A stretch of 64,000 bases of DNA from a virus. This document shows positions 1 to 7,381 of this stretch, one piece after another; the stretch's first letter is position 1; every line of letters begins with the position of its first letter. A model generated the notes under the pieces. The model saw only the letters and a program-made list of their open reading frames with translations, did not search any database and had not been told where the DNA came from. The translations under genes were made by a program, and so were the position numbers. Location: IMG/VR virus record IMGVR_UViG_3300045974_000041, positions 1 to 64,000 of that record. One strand, given 5' to 3'.

Positions 1-137
1 TGTTAGTACCTGTTAGTACCTGTTAGTACCTGTTAGTACCTGTTAGTACCTGTTAGTACCTGTTAGTACCTGTTAGTACCTGTTAGTACCTGTTAGTACC
101 TGTTAGTACCTGTTAGTACCTGTTAGTACCTGTTAGT
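1..137. repeat. Tandem array of a perfect 10-bp repeat (TGTTAGTACC)
   Basis: Thirteen identical copies of TGTTAGTACC stand head to tail and end in a partial copy (TGTTAGT). The window begins inside the array, so its true length is unknown. Copies are identical with no spacers, so this is not a CRISPR. A 10-bp period places each copy on the same face of the helix. The core TAGTAC resembles the TAGTATC repeats near 3.8 kb. It could be a genome-terminal repeat, a protein-binding array, or an assembly-collapsed repeat. The array itself is certain; its role is unknown. Confidence 0.98.
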
Positions 138-900
138 GGTGTCTCCCTTACTTACTAATCAGTAAGTATCAATACATTACAATCAAACCTTACACCAACC
201 TTACAAAAGTGGTATCACTTTAATATCACCCTGCTAACCTGTTATGGCTTGCTATTGTCTTTTTATGCCTCTATTTGGCACAGAAACGGTGTTTAAGGGC
301 GCTGTAATCTGTAGCTAGCTACTACCCTACAGGCTCACACTTGCAACGGTTTACAGTGTCCAACTATCTAGTGGTACCGAGACAAACCAAGATTGCAACG
401 GATTGCAAATATCTAGAAAAGCCTTATAAATCAAACACTTACAGATATTTTAAAATAATCGCTTGACAAAACCCGCAGGCTGTGGCTCTGTTCAACCCCT
501 ATCACTTCACAATTATTACAATCTAAGTATTACCCCTTAGGAAAAGCTAAGAATCCTCCCACGCCTTACTACCATTTCTATTAACTTTCCACTATAACTC
601 CGCCCTAACACCAACTTCCCACCCACTTATGATTTTCCTCTAACCTCTTGTATCCATTGATAATTCTCTGCCATCCACTCCCACCCTCTTACACACGAAT
701 AGGCTCTGCAACAATCTTATGAAGCTGGTAATTGTTTTCTGAAAAGCCTGCTAAGAAATTAGCCCCTGTGAGTGCTACAAATACGCATGTTATTGATTGT
801 ATTCCGCACACAGAAATGCTAAAATGTGTCATAGGTGGATAATTTTTTAAAAAAATTTTTAGAAAAATTCGTGACAAGAGGTTTTCAGGAATTACAGACA
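138..900. other. Gene-poor DNA after the terminal array
   Basis: I find no open frame with a convincing ribosome binding site here. It contains short inverted repeats, such as AAAGTG/CACTTT near 207-222 and TTACT/AGTAA near 148-166, and a repeated TGCAACGG motif near 343 and 394. These could be operator or replication-protein sites, but nothing shows this directly. The only long frame, leftward from 916, starts inside the terminator hairpin and is judged spurious. Confidence 0.5.
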
Positions 901-936
901 TAAAAATACCTACCACACTTTATAAAGCATGGTAGG
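901..936 (-). terminator. Terminator of the leftmost leftward operon
   Basis: CCTACCA (909-915) pairs with TGGTAGG (930-936). On the minus strand the hairpin is followed by UAUUUUUA, the form of a rho-independent terminator. It lies just downstream of the last leftward gene, which stops at 972. Confidence 0.7.
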
Positions 937-971
937 CTAGATATTACACCTAGGGTGTTACACCTCAGTTG

Positions 972-1154
972 TTACAACTTAGTGATGCGTCTTTGCACAT
1001 CCTTGACATACCATTCCACTGTAGTTTTATGTCCTGCCCATTCAGGATAGTTGTAGATGTCTGTAATAGGGGGTTCAACACTATCAAGAAGCCTATCAAC
1101 CACCCCATAACACTTTAGCAAAAACACTAGCCAGAGATTTTTAATCCATTTCAT
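972..1154 (-). CDS. Small hypothetical protein, 60 aa
   Basis: Starts at ATG 1154 behind a strong AGGAGCTAAAT site that lies in the end of the preceding gene, so the two are translationally coupled. A longer frame from 1214 has no such site. The N-terminal third (residues 3-20) is hydrophobic with Trp and Leu and could be a membrane segment; the rest is polar. Last gene before the terminator. No family recognised. Confidence 0.6.
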   Translation of the reverse strand: MKWIKNLWLVFLLKCYGVVDRLLDSVEPPITDIYNYPEWAGHKTTVEWYVKDVQRRITKL

Positions 1155-2133
1155 ATTTAGCTCCTTTCTTGTGCAAAGGTATAAGGCTCTTATCACAAGC
1201 TTGCCACTTATCATAGAAGTTCCCTTTTTGGTAGTACAAGCCTAGAACAGAGTAGTAATGTTTGTAAGCCCATTCTCTCCACCAACCTGATGAGATGCTA
1301 GTGCAAACTTTCTCCAAGGCTTTAAGGAAAGCTTTATCAGGATTAGTATTGTGAGGGATAACACTACGCTCTAACGCTAGCACAGCAGCCTCTTCATACA
1401 CTGTAGCAAACTTGTCATTACGTGACATAGCTTCCCACTTCTCTCTATCACACATAACAGCTGCTGACAACATCTTTGTATAGGCTGGCACATCCCCTAG
1501 TTTTACAATCTCATGCAAACTATCATGGCTATAAATGTAATTCACATTATCTGTGAAGAAGTCTTCTTTCTTTTTATTAAGGCTGTATTTACGTTGCTTC
1601 GTGTAGCTTATAAGCTCTTCACGTTCTTTCTGCAAACGTAGTAGCTCTCCTGTAATACTTTTTTCTTTGCAATTATGAAAACGCTCCATCCACATAATGT
1701 CATTCATAGTTTTCAGAAAGTGTGGAGAATTAGATTTATATTTGTGCGACTGCTTTAACATATATAGTGTCACTACATTAGCTGCCACTTGCTTGCAATT
1801 CCACTCATTACCTTCTAATATTAGATTACCAGTGGTACAGATGTATTCATGCAAAGCTTCAATATGGTTATTAAGCGGCTCATCCAATCCTTCGTAAAAG
1901 ATTTCAAACTCGATTGCACATCTAGCCTTAGTCGGTTTGATAATGGCTTTATGCTTATTAACCCACTCCACCCTTTTAGCTAGGATTGTTGGGCTACTAT
2001 TTACATACTTCTTGAATGTGTCATAAGAGCAAACAAAATCTAGGTCAGTGTATGTATCCCTATAATTGTAGAAAAACAAAGGATAACTACCAATAATAGC
2101 CAGTACATCTTTTGTACTATAATTCTTTAACAT
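1141..2133 (-). CDS. Possible nucleotidyltransferase-fold protein, 330 aa
   Basis: Near the N-terminus a Gly-Ser pair is followed about 16 residues later by D-L-D (around residues 14-34), and an E-F-E lies near residue 78. That is the layout of the minimal nucleotidyltransferase motif (hG[GS] then DxD, then a third acid). The remainder is mostly helical and charged, with Trp-rich patches near the end. I chose ATG 2133 with GGAA upstream; GTG 2145 is an alternative. If the fold is right, it would transfer a nucleotide to RNA, protein or a small molecule; the substrate cannot be read. The motif match is by eye only. Confidence 0.55.
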   Translation of the reverse strand: MLKNYSTKDVLAIIGSYPLFFYNYRDTYTDLDFVCSYDTFKKYVNSSPTILAKRVEWVNKHKAIIKPTKARCAIEFEIFYEGLDEPLNNHIEALHEYICTTGNLILEGNEWNCKQVAANVVTLYMLKQSHKYKSNSPHFLKTMNDIMWMERFHNCKEKSITGELLRLQKEREELISYTKQRKYSLNKKKEDFFTDNVNYIYSHDSLHEIVKLGDVPAYTKMLSAAVMCDREKWEAMSRNDKFATVYEEAAVLALERSVIPHNTNPDKAFLKALEKVCTSISSGWWREWAYKHYYSVLGLYYQKGNFYDKWQACDKSLIPLHKKGAKYEMD

Positions 2134-2407
2134 TCCATTTTCCACGTTTATTTCCTTCTACCCAAGTATTATCTTTTGCATAATACTCAAGTGCTGGCAT
2201 GTTGTCAAATAGTTTTAAAATAAGTTGGCACTCAGGATAAGTGTCTATAATTTCCTGACACTCTAGTAGCTTTTTGTGTATTAGTTTAATACGTCTATTT
2301 ACACCAAGCTGTGCTTGTCTATCAGTTTTTGTAGGTATGAGTCTACCAAGCCTATCACGAGAAGGGGCAGGTTTTAATCTGCCCTTCATATTAGCTTTTG
2401 TCAGCAT
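2117..2407 (-). CDS. Basic hypothetical protein, 96 aa
   Basis: Overlaps the downstream gene by 17 bases and follows an acidic-protein gene, so it sits in a tight leftward operon. The N-terminal half is rich in Arg and Lys (repeated R-L-G-R and K-x-D-R pattern), suggesting nucleic-acid binding; the C-terminal half is mixed. The start is uncertain: ATG 2407 has a weak ribosome site, and an internal ATG follows at codon 7. No family recognised. Confidence 0.6.
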   Translation of the reverse strand: MLTKANMKGRLKPAPSRDRLGRLIPTKTDRQAQLGVNRRIKLIHKKLLECQEIIDTYPECQLILKLFDNMPALEYYAKDNTWVEGNKRGKWNVKEL

Positions 2408-2413
2408 TTTACA

Positions 2414-2659
2414 TTAGCAACCACTATCATCCCACTCCTCACCACTGTCACTACACCCGCTGTCATTCCATTCTTCCTCACCAGAGCTTTCCCAATCTTC
2501 TTCTTCAGAGTCATCACGAGCGCCTACAGCAGCCAATAGGAGAGCTTCCAAGCCAATCATCTCCAGATTGGAGGGGTCTTCAAGGTATAGCTCATGCACT
2601 TCCTTAACAAGCTGTGTAGCTTGTGCAATCTTATCATTAATAACACTTTGTGTAGACAT
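2414..2659 (-). CDS. Acidic-tailed small protein, 81 aa
   Basis: Good TAGGAG site before ATG 2659. The first 45 residues look helical. The last 35 are almost only Asp, Glu, Ser, Trp and Gly, with repeated E-E-W and D-S-G-C units, giving a very acidic tail. Such tails can mimic DNA or bind basic proteins; early phage proteins that inhibit host factors are sometimes like this, but that is inference. Confidence 0.65.
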   Translation of the reverse strand: MSTQSVINDKIAQATQLVKEVHELYLEDPSNLEMIGLEALLLAAVGARDDSEEEDWESSGEEEWNDSGCSDSGEEWDDSGC

Positions 2660-2668
2660 AACATTCTC

Positions 2669-2962
2669 CTAGTTAAAAATCTTCTTAATCTTGACAGCAA
2701 TCTCTGCCACTTTACTTTTCCCTTGCACACTCCAATCAAGATAGAGTTCCCAGCCATCTACACTGTCCCTATGTGTTACCACCCTGTAGCCTTTGCTATT
2801 AAAGTGTTCTACAATGCTTTGCACATATTCTCCATTAGTTTGTTCAATAGTAAATATAGCTTGCTCTTCTCCCTTACTATCTGCAAGGTCAATAGCATAG
2901 TAGATTTCTTCCAGCCCTTTTGATAGTTGCACATCCATAATGAGCTTGTCAAGATTTGCCAT
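2669..2962 (-). CDS. Hypothetical early protein, 97 aa
   Basis: Overlaps the upstream gene by 14 bases. Charge is balanced, with predicted alternating strands and helices and a compact soluble look. No signal peptide or membrane segment, no recognised motif. Its place in the operon of small genes behind the 3.6-kb promoter suggests early expression. Confidence 0.6.
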   Translation of the reverse strand: MANLDKLIMDVQLSKGLEEIYYAIDLADSKGEEQAIFTIEQTNGEYVQSIVEHFNSKGYRVVTHRDSVDGWELYLDWSVQGKSKVAEIAVKIKKIFN

Positions 2963-3206
2963 GCGAGAGTTTCTCCAAAAGTGTAAGACGTTGTTGAGCT
3001 ACAGTCGCATTGTGAGCTAAAGTGGTTGTTAAGTCAAGCTGATGTGACAAATCTTTTATCTTGCTAGTGTAGTATTCTTCTTTCAGCTTTTCCAGCTTGC
3101 TGTCACGCACTCCTAGCCAGTAGAGAGCCTTGCGAATAAAGTTTCTATTACGTTCATAGTAGAAAATAATATTAGCTGTTACAAGCTCTTCAGTCTTCAC
3201 TGTCAT
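2949..3206 (-). CDS. Hypothetical helical protein, 85 aa
   Basis: ATG 3206 is preceded by GAAGG and lies within the end of the upstream gene, so coupling is likely. The longer frame starting at 3245 lacks a site. The sequence is rich in Lys, Glu, Leu and Thr with heptad-like spacing, suggesting a helical or coiled-coil protein. Function unknown. Confidence 0.55.
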   Translation of the reverse strand: MTVKTEELVTANIIFYYERNRNFIRKALYWLGVRDSKLEKLKEEYYTSKIKDLSHQLDLTTTLAHNATVAQQRLTLLEKLSHGKS

Positions 3207-3555
3207 ACTTAACACCTTCATCTGAGTATTCACCACTGCCACCAATCAAGCTACGTGCTAGTTGCTTATCCTCTTCTGACATATCTTTCATATCACGTAG
3301 CACAGCCAACATAGCCTTGTCAGCAGCCCTTTGTTTAGCAGCCTTAGCAGCCATACGCTTGAGCATCTTACGACGCCTTACAATACCTCTAGCCTTGATA
3401 ATTCTTTCCACCATTCTACTATTACCTGTGTCACAATAGTAGGCCAGTTGCGCACTAATACGGGATGTAGGTGATTTCTCTACATGGTCTGCAAGTTCTT
3501 GCAATGTACAGGTTTGATAGTTGAGTTGGTTGGTCTTTTTAACATATTTACGCAT
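3190..3555 (-). CDS. Basic first gene of the leftward operon, 121 aa
   Basis: ATG 3555 follows GGAGAA at good spacing and is the first start after the promoter at 3587-3615; longer frames would include the promoter. Residues 60-90 form a run of Arg, Lys and Ala suited to nucleic-acid contact, and the C-terminus is acidic (Asp, Glu, Ser). No known family seen. Position suggests immediate-early expression. Confidence 0.65.
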   Translation of the reverse strand: MRKYVKKTNQLNYQTCTLQELADHVEKSPTSRISAQLAYYCDTGNSRMVERIIKARGIVRRRKMLKRMAAKAAKQRAADKAMLAVLRDMKDMSEEDKQLARSLIGGSGEYSDEGVKYDSED

Positions 3556-3586
3556 TGTTATTATTCTCCATAATGTAAAGAATACA

Positions 3587-3615
3587 ATATTAGCAGAAGT
3601 TTGCAAAAATGTCAA
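3587..3615 (-). promoter_or_regulatory. Sigma70-like promoter for the 3555-972 operon
   Basis: On the minus strand TTGACA (3615-3610) and TAATAT (3592-3587) are separated by 17 bases, close to consensus. The predicted start lies about 25 bases before the first gene of the operon. It diverges from the plus-strand promoter at 3732-3760. Confidence 0.8.
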
Positions 3616-3731
3616 TAGATTTGCACCAATGCTACGCCTTCGGCTTAAAAGCATGCACTCGATTAATCACATAAGTAACGTAACAATGCAAAATAAATAT
3701 TAAGGATTTCCCTAATATTGGTATCAAAAGC

Positions 3732-3760
3732 TTGACAAAGTGAAAATCTCATGATAAACT
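3732..3760 (+). promoter_or_regulatory. Sigma70-like promoter firing into a gene-free region
   Basis: TTGACA at 3732-3737 and TAAACT at 3755-3760 are spaced by 17 bases. No credible gene follows on the plus strand for over 1.3 kb, so its transcript would cover the repeat-rich and structured region up to about 5.1 kb. Confidence 0.6.
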
Positions 3761-4480
3761 GCGTCCTATGTGCCAGAGAGGTTACAGTGTATATTATACT
3801 CTCTTATACTACTTATAGTATCTAGTAGTATCTAGTAGTATCTAGTAGAGGTAATACTACTTATAGGCTACTGTAGGATGTAGTATGATACTACAAGGTC
3901 TATTAGCTACTGGTAGTATCTTACAAGACCTTGTAAGCTCTTGTAAGTAGTAATAGGCTACTCATACTACTTGTAACTCTGATAAAGTAATATTAACTAC
4001 TTATAGGCTCTCTAAGGAGTAATAGTCTACTAGAGTTTATTAGAACCTAGTAAGCCTTTTAGTACCTAGTAATGTATCTTACTACTCTCCTAATAGACGT
4101 TAGTAGGCTTACTGATACTTAAAAGAAATTGGTTAATTACAAGATATAAGTATTAATTATCTAGTAGAGCTTACTAGGTCTACTAGGTTGTAACAATGTT
4201 CTTGTAATGCTAGTAACAGGGATTGTTAGTGATTAGTAGACAGTTAGTAAGCCTACTACTAACTCCATAAGCCTAGTAAGCTCCTGTAAACTGTCATAGG
4301 GGGAGAGGATGATCGTAGCCTAACAGTAGCAGAGAGATTCCTCTCCTTTACAGGAATACTTACTAACTAGGTTTATTGCAAGTTAGTGATAAGGTGTTCC
4401 ACCAATTATCGCTGTTCTCCATAATAACCCTGCTAGAGCTGGAAATAAGGTGATAGGTTAGTAATATGTCGCATTCGCTC
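3761..4480. other. Gene-free region rich in TAGTA and CTAGTA motifs
   Basis: About 700 bases contain dozens of short TAGTA, CTACT and AAGCTC words on both strands and no usable reading frame. Word use is unlike the coding DNA around it. Possible roles are a replication origin, a protein-binding region or the 5' part of a long transcript from 3732-3760; the sequence alone does not decide. Confidence 0.6.
3816..3848. repeat. Three 10-bp direct repeats (TAGTATCTAG)
   Basis: TAGTATCTAG is repeated three times exactly and followed by TAG. Rotated, the window-start repeat reads TAGTACCTGT, identical at 7 of 10 positions. Both have a 10-bp period. Confidence 0.9.
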
Positions 4481-4525
4481 CTGTAGGTTTGTTTTTAAAG
4501 TCAAAAGCCGAGAAGGTAATAGTGG

Positions 4526-4922
4526 TGGTAGGATATTGCCAGTTGTTACAAGAGTTGGCACAACCTACCAAGGCTAAAGAGAGGTTAGCACCAACCATAC
4601 ACGTTAGGATAGTGCAGAAAAGAGCGATAGCGACTCTTGTACTGCCTTGCTACTGTGTCTACATGACGTAGAAAGTGGCATAGAAGGCTTTGAAAGCTAC
4701 TTGGAGCTACGAGTTTACCTTTCAAGCTTTCTATCGCCTTCTAGGGGTGTTTATGAGGGATTGAGCAATATCAGATTTTTGTGTTCGTGCAAAGATGTGG
4801 CAATATCCTGCCAGTCGCCTAATCGCTCTGGCTCGGTTTGGCCGCGCTCATTAGGCTCTATGGCAAATTGCCAGTGGTGGGATGTTCGTACTAGAACATT
4901 CGGATACGTGCAAAGCTTTCCG
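4526..4922 (+). ncRNA. Candidate structured non-coding RNA
   Basis: Successive hairpins fill this gene-free stretch. TGGTAGG (4526) pairs with CCTACCA (4564) and encloses TGCCA/TGGCA. GCTAA (4573) pairs with TTAGC (4585). GCAG plus AAGAG (4614-4624) pairs with CTCTT plus CTGC (4634-4645). ATAGAA and GCTTTGAAAG (4680-4696) pair with CTTTCAAGC and TTCTAT (4719-4734). GCCTAAT (4817) pairs with ATTAGGC (4850). ATGTTC (4882) pairs with GAACAT (4894), and CGGA (4901) with TCCG (4919). Strand is inferred from the promoter at 3732. Large structured RNAs are known from phages (for example GOLLD and ROOL, often near tRNAs), but I cannot assign this to a known class. Confidence 0.45.
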
Positions 4923-4938
4923 ATCTCCTAGTAAGCCA

Positions 4939-4976
4939 TTTTAAGGCGTTTTAAGGCGTTTTAAGGAGTTTTAAGC
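4939..4976. repeat. 10-bp period repeat (TTTTAAGGCG), about 3.8 copies
   Basis: TTTTAAGGCG occurs twice, then TTTTAAGGAG, then TTTTAAGC. The 10-bp step matches the other two arrays in the left end of the window although the sequence differs. It lies directly after the structured region. Confidence 0.85.
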
Positions 4977-5058
4977 CTTCCAAGCTACCCTTGCCTATCT
5001 ACCACTGTTATAAAGCCCTGTAGGGTTGTTTCTGTGTCATCTAGCTATGTGTTTGTGC

Positions 5059-5101
5059 AAAAAGAAAAGCCCTGCAATCCGTGTTAGGGATATACAGGGC
5101 T
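5059..5101 (-). terminator. Terminator closing the 5.1-9.0 kb leftward operon
   Basis: AGCCCTG (5068-5074) pairs with CAGGGCT (5095-5101), and a second CAGGGCT copy lies at 5105. On the minus strand the hairpin is followed by UUUCUUUUU. It sits just past the stop of the last gene at 5129. It might also stop plus-strand transcripts from the gene-free region, though the U-tract there is weak. Confidence 0.7.
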
Positions 5102-5128
5102 GTACAGGGCTTTGTAACGTCGATGTAG

Positions 5129-5686
5129 CTACAATACACTTGTAATGGCAGCAATTTCAACTTCCTTTAGCCACTCTATGAGTTGTTCGTGTCTTTCTTG
5201 CCATCCTGTGTCTGGTCGAATTTTAGCAAGACGGGAGAATTTGCTATCGTTCGAGGATAGGATGTGCTTTCCAACACTATCCCACCAGTGTAAAAGGTTT
5301 TTGGAGTAGTTTTGCATTGCCAAGCTTTCCCATTCGTGCAAAATAATATTGGGATGCAAAATAATATGTTTACCACCCTTTAAGTATATTGATGCAAAAT
5401 CAAAGTTTTCATATAATTCATAATACTCCCAAAGTTGTTCCACAACCTTCTTACGTAATTCCCATACTGGTACATTAATTCCATGCTTACTTTTAACTAA
5501 TAAAAGGTTATGACGGAGCAATTTAACAAAATCACTCTTTGTAATCCTGTATAATCCACTAATGTTGTTGTAATTTTCAAGCATATTCTGTCCTATAAAA
5601 CTTTGTACTAATTCGTAAAGAACACTTTTACCGTATCTAGGATAACCTAGAAAATTTACATTTGGTTCCATTTTAACAAAACTCAT
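5129..5686 (-). CDS. Hypothetical protein with a P-loop-like motif, 185 aa
   Basis: Residues 13-21 read L-G-Y-P-R-Y-G-K-S, which fits the Walker A pattern GxxxxGK[ST] near the N-terminus, where it occurs in small kinases and ATPases. I see no clear Walker B. The rest is helical with many aromatic residues. It could be a phage nucleotide kinase-like protein, but the match rests on one short motif. Overlaps the upstream gene by 14 bases, so the start at ATG 5686 is coupled; ATG 5671 is possible. Confidence 0.55.
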   Translation of the reverse strand: MSFVKMEPNVNFLGYPRYGKSVLYELVQSFIGQNMLENYNNISGLYRITKSDFVKLLRHNLLLVKSKHGINVPVWELRKKVVEQLWEYYELYENFDFASIYLKGGKHIILHPNIILHEWESLAMQNYSKNLLHWWDSVGKHILSSNDSKFSRLAKIRPDTGWQERHEQLIEWLKEVEIAAITSVL

Positions 5687-5876
5687 CTAAATCGTATATC
5701 ATCCATTTTAATGGTGAAAGCCCTAGCTTATTACGCTCCACTTGTATCAATCCCCACTCCATTGTTTGTTCTTCTACCCATTTGTCACGAGCTTCCACGC
5801 TTTCAAAATCTTGTAGCACTGATTCGTAATTTCCATACTCATTTTCACGTAGCACTACAGTAATAATGTTTTGCAT
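5673..5876 (-). CDS. Hypothetical protein, 67 aa
   Basis: ATG 5876 has TAGGAGAATGT just upstream; a longer frame would run through the hairpin at 5916-5943. Acidic, with a C-terminal W-M-I-Y-D-L-D-E segment. No family recognised. It follows a repeated hairpin that may mark an independently processed or partly terminated transcript. Confidence 0.55.
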   Translation of the reverse strand: MQNIITVVLRENEYGNYESVLQDFESVEARDKWVEEQTMEWGLIQVERNKLGLSPLKWMIYDLDEFC

Positions 5877-5915
5877 ACATTCTCCTAAGTTAGTATTGCT
5901 GAGTACAAATAGTAA

Positions 5916-5943
5916 AGCCCCTGACAATCTCTTGTCAAGGGCT
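5916..5943 (-). terminator. Intergenic hairpin, copy 1
   Basis: AGCCCCTGACA (5916-5926) pairs with TGTCAAGGGCT (5933-5943) with one mismatch. On the minus strand it follows the protease gene and is followed by UUUACUAUUUG, a weak U-tract. A nearly identical hairpin occurs at 7382-7409. It may attenuate transcription or protect mRNA ends. Confidence 0.55.
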
Positions 5944-5952
5944 ATTTGCAAA

Positions 5953-6546
5953 TTATTCCATATCTTCTTGTAAGGCTTTGATGGCTTCCAAGCGTTTAGT
6001 AAAACGTTCTGTCAATTCTTCACTATCCATCCACATTGTACGTCCATTTAACACTTCAGTGATTTCACTTTCTGTCAAGAAGTATTTGTAGTGGTGGTTG
6101 ATAAGCTTTTCTGACAACTTTTGCACATGTTCCACTTGGGCTAACACGTTATGACCAGCTCCGTAGCTTCCGTATGTTACGTTATGTACCATGAAGCTTA
6201 CAAACTCGTCAAAACTAACACTATCAGCTTCCAGTGCTACGAAGGTTGCAGCGCTGCAAACACTGCCCACAAGCTCTGCATGGATGTTGCACTCTGCATG
6301 TCTCATAGACAGTAGTAATGGTGCTACAGCGTCCAAACTACCACCAGCGCTGTTAATCCGTAGCACAATAACATCAGCTTCCGAGGCATTATCAAGGCAA
6401 TTAATGACACTGTAGAATTGGCTAGAGTGTTCAAATGTGTCATCTAGTTCAAATGTATATACACCACCTTCATTTGGTTTGAATGTACCTTTAAATGGCT
6501 CAAGCTTTCCTTCCATTGTTTCATTTTCTTCGTTGTATTTAGCCAT
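5953..6546 (-). CDS. ClpP-like serine protease, 197 aa
   Basis: The fold signature of ClpP/crotonase peptidases is visible: I-N-S-A-G-G-S near residue 64, a nucleophile context G-S-V-C-S-A-A near residue 95, a His in M-V-H-N-V-T-Y-G near 123 and an acidic residue near 170 in the W-M-D-S-E-E segment. Length matches ClpP. No Clp ATPase partner is encoded nearby. Phages usually place such enzymes next to the portal as prohead proteases, but here it lies in the early operon beside PhoH, while a separate S49 protease sits in the head cluster. A role in turnover of host or early proteins is an inference. Confidence 0.75.
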   Translation of the reverse strand: MAKYNEENETMEGKLEPFKGTFKPNEGGVYTFELDDTFEHSSQFYSVINCLDNASEADVIVLRINSAGGSLDAVAPLLLSMRHAECNIHAELVGSVCSAATFVALEADSVSFDEFVSFMVHNVTYGSYGAGHNVLAQVEHVQKLSEKLINHHYKYFLTESEITEVLNGRTMWMDSEELTERFTKRLEAIKALQEDME

Positions 6547-7359
6547 TTATTTTCCTTCGTTGTAGTAAATTTTAACAAATGCTCGTGTCAAGCCAGATCG
6601 TACACAGTCTTCAGGCTCAAATGTTACAACAGCTATGCCATCGCTAAGGTGATCTAAATCTTCATCACTAAGGTAGTTAGGTTGTTGTTCAATAACATTT
6701 TGCAGAAGATTGATAGTTGATGACAATCCACTTACACCCTTCAAATCATGCTGTCTTTCATCACCTGTAAAAATAAATTGGCAATTCTTACCGAGTCGTG
6801 ATAACACCATTTCAAATTCTTCGGCAGTGAAGTTTTGAGTTTCTTCAAATATCACTACACAGTTTTCAAAACTCATACCACGTAAATACTCCACAGCAAA
6901 CATTTCAATCTGTTTCTTCTCTAGTAAATATTTAGTAAACCCGCCACCTAAAAAGTGTGTCAAGTGAGCTATAGTTTGTGCAAAATACGGTGCTAGCTTT
7001 TCTTCAAGAGTGCCTTTCAACAGTCCTACAGTTTTACCAGCTGCTACAGCAGGTCTTACTAGGTATATCTTCTCAATTTGTCTGCTATTCATCAAACAAG
7101 CTGCATGATAGGTTGCTAACATACTCTTACCAGTGCCTGCGGAGCCTCGTAGCACCACTACAGGACGGCGTTCTCGTAGGTAGGCTAGGGCAGTACGTTG
7201 ACGCTGGTTAGCAGGCTCCAAACGAGGTGTATGAGGTCGCTCATAAGGGGTTGCACTATCATTAGCAGCTGGCTCAATATTGGTGCTACGTCTATTAGCT
7301 CTTCTAACAGCTCTATCTTGCTTCGTAGGGGCTTGGGCTTTTCTTTGTGGACGTGACAT
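6547..7359 (-). CDS. phoH: PhoH-like ATPase, 270 aa
   Basis: Residues 1-55 are basic and low complexity. The PhoH core follows: Walker A G-S-A-G-T-G-K-S near residue 66, a V-R-P-A segment typical of PhoH, Walker B-like V-V-I-F-E-E, and sensor motif F-T-G-D-E-R-Q. PhoH proteins are cytoplasmic RNA-binding ATPases common in phages; their exact role is unsettled. ATG 7359 has CAGGAG at good spacing. The upstream frame to 7404 would cover a hairpin and is rejected. Directly upstream of the ClpP-like gene. Confidence 0.88.
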   Translation of the reverse strand: MSRPQRKAQAPTKQDRAVRRANRRSTNIEPAANDSATPYERPHTPRLEPANQRQRTALAYLRERRPVVVLRGSAGTGKSMLATYHAACLMNSRQIEKIYLVRPAVAAGKTVGLLKGTLEEKLAPYFAQTIAHLTHFLGGGFTKYLLEKKQIEMFAVEYLRGMSFENCVVIFEETQNFTAEEFEMVLSRLGKNCQFIFTGDERQHDLKGVSGLSSTINLLQNVIEQQPNYLSDEDLDHLSDGIAVVTFEPEDCVRSGLTRAFVKIYYNEGK

Positions 7360-7381
7360 TTGTACTCCTGTTATGTGGTAA

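Noticed and set aside
1-137. CRISPR array
   Set aside because: Copies are contiguous 10-mers with no unique spacers and no cas genes.
689-916. Leftward 75-codon frame after the first operon
   Set aside because: It begins inside the terminator hairpin, has no ribosome site and its sequence does not look protein-like.
4489-4931. Two rightward frames of 60 and 94 codons in the gene-free region
   Set aside because: No ribosome sites, unusual codon use, and the same bases form long hairpins.
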